DNA of 64,000 nt, from contig JAJEKV010000032.1 in the NCBI GenBank assembly GCA_021234155.1, forward strand, positions 5,463,835 through 5,527,834, given 5' to 3'. Made by a program: the position numbers and the translations under genes. The notes beneath the pieces are model-generated. The model was not told the origin of the DNA, did not search any database, and worked only from the letters and a program-made list of their open reading frames with translations. Position 1 is the stretch's first letter. The number at the start of each line of letters is the position of its first letter. Source of the DNA: Isoetes taiwanensis. Lineage: Eukaryota > Streptophyta > Lycopodiopsida > Isoetales > Isoetaceae. Shown here piece by piece: positions 54,991-64,000 of this stretch.

Positions 54991-57607
54991 ATGGCTCGAG
55001 AGAAAAGAACTGCAGAGCCTCCAACTCCTGTTCGCAGTCTCCCTCCTGCAATGAGTTTCACACCTCCTCAACAGACACCAGGAAGTAGTCACGAATATTC
55101 TAGCTCCGACATTCCAACACCCAGCTCTGTTGAGCTTACTCCAGCACGACCACCTCGGCTTCCACCACCAGTTATCCATTTCGCTAAATGGTACTACAAC
55201 AAGTGGGAGCAGTCAGTGACACGCAACTCCTGTGTTCTACGACACTTCAGGAGCTAGTCAACTACGTCACCAACCTCGATTACTTTTTCCCAGAGAGAGG
55301 GAAAGCACCTCCCCCCAGGACTTGCCCACATCAAACCTCTCAGCATCTACAAGTACACCTCATGTTGATCTCTCAGACGAAGAAACACCTCATGTTGATG
55401 TCTCAGACGAGGACCTACCAAAGCCACAAGACTCCATGTTCGAATTCAAAGCCCCTGCAAGTAAGAATCTTAAGCGTAACTTACACAAGAAAGCATGTAC
55501 AACCATTAGAAGAAAGAAACTCATGGACGAGGCTCACTTGCGGGCAACACATACAAAGCACTATTGTTCTCAACGTTGTTTGCTTAAGATTGGACTAAAG
55601 GAGTTGAGGTTGATTCGTGATAGTTACAGTTCAATGACTCTGCTAGACCAAAGGGGCTACTTAGCCTTCAATATTAGGCCAGATTGTGGTGAGAAGTTTA
55701 CTTACACAGCTGGTGGCCACGCCGTCTGTCAAACGGCCTTCAAATTGATTCATGCTTTAGGCAGCAGACGACTTGACCGCCTGAAGAAAAGGCTTGACAA
55801 GAATCCAGACATTAATGACTACTGCCATTCAGGAGATATATCCAGAATTCATGCCCTTCAATGTGTTTCCTGGATGGAAGGTTTCTTTAAGGAGTCTTGC
55901 GAGAAACTCCCGAACAGCCCCATGTACCACTTGAGTGACAACTTCACGAAACGTGAAGTCTACAATAATTATAAGGACATGTGTGTTGAGGCTGGAGAAC
56001 GCCATGTCTGCTACTCTTACTTCACTGTGCTCTAGAAAAAAGAGTTTTCTCGCGTGTCCATTCCTAGAAAGCACCGGATGTCTGTTTGTGCTACATGCTC
56101 TGAATTAAAAGCTCAGAGACAAAATGCAAGGACACTTCACACTAAAAGTAAGCTTCCAGGACGTGTTCTTGCCTAGTTCTAACTAAAAGTAGGTTCTTTC
56201 CTAAACATATTTTCATTTCAGATGCATTGAAGGAGAAACTGAACAAGCACAGAGAACAACAATCTTTGGAAAGGAGAAAATTGACAAAACATAGGAAGAA
56301 AGCACTGGAACAACCACTCAACTACATATCGGTTGTTATTGATGGAATGGACCAGAAGAAGACCACCATACCACATTTTGTCAATGTGCATAAGGATCTT
56401 TGCCAAGAAGAAGATTTCATACATCCATGTTGTTGGTGCTATGGTATTTAATGGAAAACTATCTTGCAAGGCATTTTTGAATTATCCAAACATTCATGCT
56501 GATCCAAATCTCACTATCACAATATTGAATAAGCTTCTTTCCAATCTAGAACATATACCACCGGTTCTATATCTTCAGCTAGACAACACGACAAGGGAAA
56601 ATAAGAATCAGGCGTTGTTTGCTTACTGTGCTATGCTAGTAGAGAAATAAATCTTCAAGAAGGTGAAGATTGGTTTCCTGCTTGTTGGTCATACACACGA
56701 TCAAATTGATCAGATGTTCAGTAGGTTCTCTAAACGTCTTGCTCGAAAGAAAGCTCTCACCTACCAAAGAATGATTGAGGTTATCCAAGATTCCTACAAT
56801 CCTCGTCCAGACATCGAGTTATTGGAAGAAACTTATGATTTCAAAGAATGGATTTTTCGGAGAGATCAACTGGGTCACTGTGCTATTGAGCCCTTGAGAA
56901 ACATTACATTTCAGCATCAGATCAAAATTTCACTAGTAGATGGCAAGGCCATCTTACAAGGAAAGAAATATGCCACATCCTTGCAGTGGCAGCCAGCAGC
57001 AGGTATTCAATTCATTCGCACCATCCCCAATACTAGTTCCATGCTCTCTGCAGAGCAAGTGCCTCTAAAAAGCTTGAAAGAAATCACAAAGAGTAAAAAG
57101 GAGGGAAGAGCATTTGACTCAAACAAATCATTGGATTATATTGAGACAAGTATTCAGTCCTGCTCTAACCACTTTGGGGAGGCATATGCTTTATGGTGGC
57201 CTCAATTTTTTTCTCGGCAACGTGACATCTTGCAAGCTTCATTACAAGGTCGAAGACCAGTTACATTCAACTGGCCATCTAGGCAAACTCTCCCTGTGCA
57301 AGTTGAGAATCAAGAGGAACATGTAAAGATATTGGCTAGCTCAGATGAAGATGACAGAGTCATGTACACTGGCCCCAGACGCAACAAGTTGCTCAAGTAT
57401 CTGGTTCAGTCTCAGAGATTCAGAAAGGAATGCTCATAGCTGTCCCAGCTGATAATGATGAATCTGGGAGGCCATTTTGGCTAGCTAAAGTACTGGAGGT
57501 AACAAGAGAGGATGGAATTCCCACTCAATTAAAAGTGCACTGGATGAGAACGAATGCTGCCAATGCTTTCAGTGGGAGTTATATGTTCAATCAACCCCTC
57601 AAAAAAG
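54991..57607 (+). pseudogene. Transposase-like (RNase-H-fold, DUF7869-type) gene, interrupted
   Basis: The proline-rich N-terminus MAREKRTAEPPTPVRSLPPA is followed, after frame changes at 55190-55260, by a block HYCSQRCLLKIGLKELRLIR and FNIRPDCGEKFTYTAGGHAV (55555-55730). A zinc-type CATCSELKAQR is near 56090-56120. A 74-bp intron lies at 56148-56221. The catalytic-like core has ISVVIDGMDQKKTTIPHF (first D, 56325-56380), LYLQLDNTTRENKN (second D, about 56565-56610) and LLVGHTHDQIDQMFSRFSKR (56675-56740). The D...D...GHTxxxID pattern recalls DUF7869-type and Sola-like transposase domains; I infer an RNase H fold. The C-terminal part AVPADNDESGRPFWLAKVLE (57440-57500) looks like a small beta-barrel module. 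Breaks: frameshift near 56415, stop near 56648, frameshift near 57430. A GT-AG intron (57608-57753) could join it to the next ORF. Confidence 0.65.
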
Positions 57608-59296
57608 GTACCTAAATTAACTAAATTGTCACACCTGTCACAAAAAATCTTAAAAATGGACTTTTTTAAGGGAATTTTAGGGAATCTTTCAAAGATTCTT
57701 TTTGAAGTGCGTTTCCAGCAAATAAGTGTGTTTCATTTTAAACTTTGTTAAAGGACGGACTAAAAGATCTTCTTTTGAACAAGGATCCTCTGTTAAGTTC
57801 TAGCACACCTCCTACTAAGCTGCTGAAGGATGCCATGCCATCTCCTGCCAAGCTAATCATCCCCAGAATCTCAGAGACTGTTGAGTTGGCAACAGCGGAT
57901 GAAGATGAACCTTCGGAATCCGAATCTGAAGAGGAAGAGTTTGAGATTGAAGTGGTGGAGAGGCCCAGAAAAAAGAAAGCCAAAAGAAATTATTACAAGG
58001 CAGGCCTGGTGACTGACACTGCTCCACCAACTAGCGAGGCATCAAGAAAAGGCACTAAGGTAACTTTGCCTCCAGCACCGGGTACAAGGATTGCCAGTAA
58101 GGAAAAAGACATGGCTTCTAGGAAGCTCAAAGAAATTGAGCTGAGGTGTCGTGTGCCTGGGATCATGCACCTGCAGGTTGATTGTGTTAAGTTGTGCCCA
58201 AAGGATGAGTCTGGCGAGAGACCTTTGCAAGTGAGAAAAATTTACTCTGGTCATTTGTCTGCTCTTAAGGAACGTATAAGGGATAGACCAAATGCAGCTA
58301 CAGCACCACACATTTGCATTGTTGACCGCACGGAAAGGGATTCGTTTGTAAAGGAAGAGGATGAAAGCTATAGGTATTTGGTTTGGTTGGCACTCACAGC
58401 TTTAAGGCGAGGAGGCAGCTTTATAAAGAAACTAAAGAACACTGCTTCTCTCAAATATTTGCATTTGTTTACGTGGGTGTCACTGACTCTGAAACCAAGT
58501 TGCTTGCTATGAGCTTCAATGTGGACAATGAATATTGGATGAGCATGAGCTTCATTGATAAAATTAAGTTTATGCACAAGGAATACGAGCTTTTTAGGTC
58601 GGAGCATAAGGGTGACAAATATATAAAGGAAGATCAAAACCTATATCTGGCTCTTAAAGAGCAGTGTGCTACAGAGTGCTGCTTAACATACAACTCCTCT
58701 GATGCCAGAGCATCTCTTGTGAAGTAAGACAACTACTTCCAACTAGCTTTTAGGCATGGACGTGTAAGATAACTTTCTTCTCCAAGTTCTTTGACCATGC
58801 GCGCATAGCTATTCAGTTTTCTTACCTTTATTTCATTCTTGTTCCTTTTTAGGTCTGGGAACTTCAAGAAATTTTTTTTGATATGTTTGCTGAGGGTACA
58901 CTGAAATCTAAGAGGAAAAGGTGAAGGATCCAAAAAGAAAAAAACTGAACCTGCAAAGCAGAAGGACATGGGTATCATGGTCTGGAGGGAAATGCAAGGT
59001 CTAAGAAATACAGAAAAAGTTTGTGAGGTGTTGCAGAAGGTGGTGAATGGCCACTTTAGCTTGGAAGAAATGCAGGGTGAATTCAAACAGTAAGTTCTTG
59101 CTAGTTCTCGCTGGTAGTTTACGTTCCCGAGTTTTTTAACACTCCTTACTTTTGCAGCCAAAAGGATTGTGCACTCTGTCAGCAGCAACTCATGGTCCAC
59201 CTTAACTATCACACCTGGGAAAAAGTTAAAGAATTATACCCTACATGGTCGTCGGATGAAAAGATAAACCAATACGCTTCAAATTTTACAAACTGG

Positions 59297-59675
59297 GTAA
59301 AATTTGTTGTTCCCCTACTTATCTTGTTGTGTGCCTATGCGCGCATAGCACTACAAGAAGTCCGTTACTGTGGTGCTATGCGCGCATAGGCTGACACTTC
59401 GAACTTTTGTTTTTTTCTTCTTGCTGAAGTTGTTTTCTTGTTGTGTGGCTATGCGCGCATAGCATTACGAGAAGTCCATTACTGTGGTGCTATGTGCGCA
59501 TAGGCTAACACTTGGAACTTTTGTTTTTTCTTCTCACCAAGGCTGTTTTCTTGTTCTTTGTCTATGCGCGCATAGCACCACAAGAAGTCCGTTACTATGT
59601 TGCTATGTGCGCATAGGAAGACACTTTGAACTTTCGTCTTCTTGTTTTTACTAAAGCTGTGTTCTGTGGTTTTAG
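59297..59675. repeat. Intron with three ~113-bp tandem units built on the palindrome CTATGCGCGCATAG
   Basis: Each unit has two palindromes as arms of a larger hairpin: CTATGCGCGCATAGCACCAC, a 15-base loop (aagaagtccgttact), then its complement. Some right arms carry one change (CTATGTGCGCATAG). Units start near 59326, 59438 and 59551. Single copies occur in another intron (58796-58808) and 3' of the gene (61211-61224). Confidence 0.9.
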
Positions 59676-60058
59676 AAAAAGAAGGACCCGATGCCGCCAG
59701 GGTTTCTTAACATGGTTAGACTTGCTAAGGAAGAGCGCGCCAAGCTTAAGAAGAAGGAAGAAGCTGAGCAAAGTTTTGTACCAACAGAATTTGAAAGGTT
59801 TGACATGTTTGGCCAGAATTGTTTATACCCAATATATCATGGAAATTGTGTCAAACTTGACCATACGTTGAAACCTGGCAATTATTCGTTATGTATTGCT
59901 GATATTCCTTATGGGTTCAAGCTACCTGATAGTCGTGGAGATGATTCTCCATTTACTTATGCTGAATTTGATTCTCTCCTGAGACGTTTCACCAAAATAA
60001 ATACTGCACCGCTTTGGAGGATAGTAGTTTTTCATTCAAGTAATCAGGCAGGTATGGT

Positions 60059-60375
60059 GGGTAAAAGCATGTTAGGGTGTACCACTTTTGGAACCTGCAA
60101 AAGTACATACACTAGGTACTTCAGAACTGGGTACTTTCTCATTTTTCTTTTCATTAAAACTAATACAAAAATCCAAAATAAAAGTCAAGGACATGGTAAT
60201 ATTCAAAGTTATGATAAAGATAATGCTATCGGAGACCAATATATATATAAAAAGTTCTAAAACATACCTTATATTGATATTATATCATTGTGTACCCAAA
60301 GACTCAAATTCCCGCTTTTTTAGGTACCTTTTAGTCATGTAATACTTTTAAGGACACCCTAACATGCTTTTACCC
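60059..60375. mobile_element. MITE-like element (317 bp) in the plus methyltransferase copy
   Basis: Perfect 22-bp inverted ends: GGGTAAAAGCATGTTAGGGT(GT) at 60059-60080 and its complement at 60354-60375. The interior is AT-rich, non-coding and partly inverted. A clean target duplication is not evident ('ggta' on both sides is the best guess). It breaks the methyltransferase chain after VVFHSSNQAG. Confidence 0.75.
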
Positions 60376-61135
60376 CGGTACAAGCTGCAATGGAGAGCTT
60401 GTAAATGTTTACGAAAACCATTTGGTAAGTTATTTTTTGCTATGCCGCAGATAGCACACAATAACTGGTGGGCAGAAGACTTAATGTAAGAGGAAATGGC
60501 GGTGCAAGGCTTGTAAATGTTTAACATATGCACATTGGTTACCACATGGATTGGTGGGCGAGAAGCATTTTGCACTATAATATCGGCCGGCATGGACTTG
60601 CGACACATTCAATTCCCAAATAGCCATTCGTAAATTAATGCACCAAGACACCGTGGTCGTAGTCAATCCTTATCAAGCCTCAACAGCCTTATTAATACCC
60701 TTTAGAGATGTTTTCACGGCCGGTGGATCGGATCGCCGATGCCTTCTTAGGGTCGTGGACCACCTTGGCTTGTGCTTTAAAAAGGGTCGCGAATCGCCTT
60801 TGCAATTGATTTTGATAAGGATTCTCATGGTATATATAAAAATCCGTAATAAGTTCTCTCACAAACCGCCGTGATGAAAAGCGTGGAGGTTGGCCTTAAG
60901 GATAAGGATGGTAATCCCGCAGCTTCAAGCTCGAGCCTTTGCCACACTCACCGAACACCAACGATCCTACCGAAGTTCGTCGAGCTTGTTCCCCGTGGAA
61001 GAGGTTCAAAAGGTTGTGGAAGAGAAGGATGCCTTAGACACTGAGGAAGTTAATCCTGATAGCTCTACTAAGGTTCTCCCTCCTCCAGATTCTGATGATG
61101 AACTTCCTCACAAGGAGCCTCCTCTTGACATATAA

Positions 61136-61527
61136 TGTGTGCTAAAAAAATGACATTTTTTTATGTGCCTATATTATTGTATTAAATTATTGAAATATAA
61201 CTTTGTTGTCTATGCGCGCATAGACTTCCTTCCTTCCCTTCGTATTTTGTTTCGTAAGAAAGTGCATTTTCTTAGTGTGTCTTAACGCAAAATCTGTCGC
61301 CCGCTTTTAAAATGGCCATATTTGGAATGCAACTTTTTTTTTATAGTTGTTTTTTTTTTAAATGGTCAAAACTGCCGAATTTATGTTTTTTGGAAAAAGG
61401 AATCTGCAATTGCACCACAGTTCATTACTGCGTTTGCACCGTCACCTTGTTATAAGTTACAATATAATTCATTCGTTGAAATAGCAATTCCAACACCAAT
61501 AACTTAAGGATAACAATAATAACTCAA
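61136..61527. other. 3' flank of the plus locus, no gene
   Basis: AT-rich with one CTATGCGCGCATAG copy at 61211-61224 and A/T homopolymers. It ends at the A that borders Helitron 4. No terminal inverted repeat of the locus could be found. Confidence 0.45.
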
Positions 61528-64000
61528 CTAGGAATGGTGCCCAGCGTTGCTGGGTATAAACCGAGAACCTCTAAAGTATATACTGTAGTAATGATTGAAA
61601 AGAGCATGAATAGCCCAAGAATACTTCATTGTTAAAATATTCGACACCATTTCTTTTTTCCTTCGCCATTTGCTCTGCCCCCACTTTTACCCTTTTTCTT
61701 TTCTCTTTTCCTTGTTTTCCATATACACTTCCTGCTTTCCTTTTCCCCTTTTTTTCATTTTCCTAACACATTTTCTTTTCCTCTTTCCTTTTTTTCCTTT
61801 TTTTCACTTTCCTTTTTCTTGGTGGACTTTTCCTTTTGCTTTCCCTCCTTTCCCCACCCTTTTACTCTTTCCCTTTTCAGCGTGCTCTTTTCCCTTTCCT
61901 TCCCCCTTTCCCCCTTCATTTTTTTTTTACTTTTCCTTCTCCCATGCCCTCTCAACACATTTTTCTTTTCGTTTTTCTTTTCCCATGCCATTTTCCCTTC
62001 CCATGCCCTCTCACTTTTTCCCTTTTTCCCCATGCCCCTTTTCCCTTCCCATTTTTTCATGTTTTTTTTTGCTTCCTTTTCATCATTTCTTCACTCTTTC
62101 CATCTTCCCCTTTTTCCTATGCCTTTCCCCTTTTCCTCTTCCCCTTTTTCTCGTGGCCCTTTTTTTTTTTATTTTTTTTTAATTAAGCATTTCCATTTAC
62201 CGTTTTTCTTTTCTTACTATTCCATTTCTACCATCTTCCTTTTTTTTTTTTTTTGTTTTCCCTTCACCGTTTTATTTTTTTTTTAATTTTCTTTCTTTGA
62301 TTTCATTTTTCTTCCATTTTTCTTTTTGCCCTTTCCTTCTCCTTTTCCTTTTTTTTCCCTTTTCCCTTTCTCCACCCCCCTTGCCTTTCTTTCCTTTTTT
62401 TTTTCCTCCTTTTTACTATTTTCTATTCCCCCTTTTCTTTTCCTTTTTTTTTGGAGACTTAGCTATTTTTTCTCTTTCTTTTTGTTCTCATCCCCTTTCT
62501 ATTTTCCTATTTCACCCTTACTTTTTCCTCATTCCCTTTTTTCTTTAGCCTGTATCCCTTCCCCTTTTCCTTTTACCTTTTTTTCATTTTCCTTTTTTTC
62601 CCTCTCCCTCTTCTCCTCTATCCTCCCCTCCCATTCGCTTCCCTTTTTCCTCCTTTTTCCCCTTCCCTTTCCTTTTCCTTTCCCTTTCCCTTTCCCTTTT
62701 CCTTTTCAACCATCCCCTTCCCTTTTCCTCCTTTCCTAGCCCTTTTCTCTCTCCATTTTTTCCCATTCCTATTTTTCCTCCCATTTTCCCTCCCATCCCT
62801 TTTCTTTTTCCTTTTCCCATATCCTTTTCCCATGGAGACTTTCTCTTCCCGATCCCTGCAATTTGTGAAGAGGTTACTTTTTTTTGTTTTGTTGGAGGTA
62901 TGCTTGTTGCTTTTGGCAACAAAGATTTTTGGATATGTAGTCATCCCGCAACAGTTTTTCCTGGTGGTTTTAATGCCTTTATTTTTGTGTTTATGGGGCT
63001 TTTTCCTCCCCCTTTCCCTCCCATCCCTTTTCTCTTTTCCTTTTCCCATTTCCTTTTCCCCATCCATTTTTTTCTTCTCCTTTTTTTCCCTTTTTCTTTC
63101 CTTTATTCTTGTGCCTTTTTTTCCTTCCCTTTTTCCTTTGTTCTTTTCCCTTTCTTTTTCCATACTTTCCCTTTTCCTCTTTCCTCACACTTTTTTCACT
63201 TCCTTTTTTTTTCCTCCTTGTTTCCCCATTCCCTCTTTAAGTTTCTCTATGCCTTTTTTCTTTCCTTCCACTGCTTCCTATTTTTTTTTTCACCTTTCCC
63301 TTTTCCTCCCTTCCAACCATCCCTTTGTCTTTCTTCGTTTTTCCTGTCCTTTTCTCTTTGTGGCCCCTTCCTCTTCCCTTTCCAATGTCCTTTTCACTCT
63401 CCTCCTCCCCCCATCTATTCCCTTTCCTTCCTTTTCCTCCTTTCCCAGCCTCTCTCTTCCACTTTTTTCCATACTATTTTTCCCTCCCATTTCCCCTCCC
63501 TTTTCCTTTTCTCTTTCCCTTTTCCCATATCCTTTTCCCACATTTTTTTCTTCTCCTTTTTCCAGTACCCCTTTTTCTCTTCCATTTTTTTCGTGCCTTT
63601 TTTCCTTCCCTTTCCTCCTAACTTCGTTCTTTTCCCTTTCCTTTTTTTCATACCTTCCCTTTTCCTCGTTCCTCACACTTTCCGACTTCCTTTTTTTTCC
63701 CTTCTCGTTCCCCCCGTTCCCTCTTTAAGTTTTCTCTATGCCCTTTTTTCTTTCTTTCCCTGCTTCCCCCTACATTTGTTTCACCTTTCCCTTTTTCCAC
63801 CCTTCTTCCCTCCCTTTGTCTTTTTCTTTTTTCGTGACCTTTTTCCCTTCCTTTTTTCTCTTTTCCCCACCCCTTTCCTCTTCCCCTTTGCCAATGTCCC
63901 TTTTCGTTCCCTCCTCCTTCCCCTATCTTTTCCCTTTCCCTTTCCTTTGTTTTCCCTTCCCTTTTCTCTACCCTTTTCCTCTCCCCCCCTTTTACTCTGT
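61528..64000 (-). mobile_element. Helitron 4, 3' terminal part, runs out of the window
   Basis: CTAG at 61528-61531 after host A, then the hairpin GCCCAGC-GTT-GCTGGGT (61539-61555, one terminal base changed), is the same Helitron 3' end seen three times elsewhere, on the minus strand. The rest of the visible element is mostly the polypyrimidine satellite. The 5' end is beyond 64000. Confidence 0.75.
61650..64000. repeat. Polypyrimidine tract with ~490-bp higher-order tandem repeat
   Basis: Almost pure C/T on the plus strand for over 2.3 kb. A ~490-bp period is visible: 'ccctctttaagttt(c)tctatgcc' at 63231 and 63718, and 'caatgtcc(c)tttt' at 63382 and 63892. The earlier part (61650-62830) is less regular. 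One non-pyrimidine island (62830-62995) interrupts it. Long ORFs here are composition artefacts. Confidence 0.85.

Larger units (their letters stand above)
57754..61135 (+). pseudogene. ParB-like/DNA methyltransferase gene, plus-strand paralogue
   Basis: Same domain order as the minus gene. An acidic/basic linker (SESEEEEFEIEVVERPRKKK) leads to the ParB-like domain: RPLQVRKIYSGHLSALKERI, CIVDR, a frameshift near 58380, VGTHSFKARRQL and AFVYVGVTDSETKLLAMSFN. Introns 58764-58852, 59090-59157 and 59297-59675 sit at the same protein positions as introns 3, 4 and 5 of the minus gene. Motif IV NYSLCIADIPYGFKLPDS is at 59882-59935. A 317-bp inverted-repeat element (60059-60375) interrupts the next segment. 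Motif I is degenerate at 60728-60775 (IADAFLGSWTTLACAL, F-L-G-S-W for F-S-G-S-G). The acidic tail VEEKDALDTEEVNPDSSTKV ends at 61133. Several stops and frameshifts make this copy a pseudogene; homology, not ORF length, supports it. Confidence 0.7.

Noticed and set aside
48713-61135. Bacterial contamination or a restriction-modification operon
   Set aside because: The genes have GT-AG introns at conserved positions, are embedded in plant-type Helitron and LTR insertions, and no restriction endonuclease is seen.
61670-63728. Long ORFs rich in F, S, P, L (plus) or K, E, G (minus), up to 298 codons
   Set aside because: They lie in an almost pure C/T tract with tandem repeats; open frames are expected because stop codons are rare in such composition.
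1-64000. tRNA, rRNA or other structured RNA genes
   Set aside because: No cloverleaf, rRNA core or snRNA-like sequence was recognised by eye; the only tRNA-related sequence is the copia primer-binding site.

Overview
The window is nuclear DNA of a eukaryote, most likely a land plant or close streptophyte. It holds chromodomain Ty3/gypsy elements, a Tnt1-like Ty1/copia element primed by initiator tRNA-Met, Helitrons ending in hairpin+CTAG, LINE reverse transcriptases with an A-rich tail, short GT-AG introns, and Helitron-captured fragments of FtsZ (plastid division). The lineage (perhaps a seedless plant) is a low-confidence inference. There is no intact host gene; almost everything is nested mobile DNA.

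Layout. 1-3990: two decayed leader+ORF modules; the first ORF starts with the first eight residues of histone H3. 4060-11353: decayed plus-strand chromodomain gypsy with a 3' LTR (9781-11353). 11354-29912: a minus-strand gypsy of similar type split by two insertions: a copia element (12045-17599, target duplication TATCC) and a 9.95-kb terminal-inverted-repeat (TIR) element (18845-28796, duplication TCTT). The TIR element carries a methyltransferase-like gene that is itself interrupted by a Helitron (20718-23811) and a solo LTR (23977-25605, duplication GCAGA); removing both restores one reading frame. 30600-43490: two LINEs, the second split in frame by a 7.6-kb Helitron. 44114-48672: a Helitron carrying FtsZ exons.

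48713-61135 is the most unusual part. A divergent gene pair is fired from a 226-bp intergenic region. The minus gene has seven recognisable exons and encodes a ParB/sulfiredoxin-fold-like domain followed by a circularly ordered (beta-class-like) DNA methyltransferase (D-I-P-Y motif first, FSGSGTT motif later). The plus locus has an RNase-H-fold transposase-like ORF (D...D...GHTHDQID), which runs through a likely intron into a paralogous ParB-methyltransferase. About 28 copies of a palindrome, core GTATAAATTTATAC, lie in the shared promoter, in all longer introns of the minus gene and at its stop codon. The plus paralogue instead carries CTATGCGCGCATAG in its introns and 3' flank. All three methyltransferase-like copies are damaged or degenerate to some degree.

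My reading, as inference: this is a family of mobile or mobile-derived loci that pair a transposase-like protein with a ParB-methyltransferase and with family-specific palindromes that may be its DNA targets. 61528-64000 is the end of a further Helitron, filled by a polypyrimidine tandem repeat of about 490-bp period.
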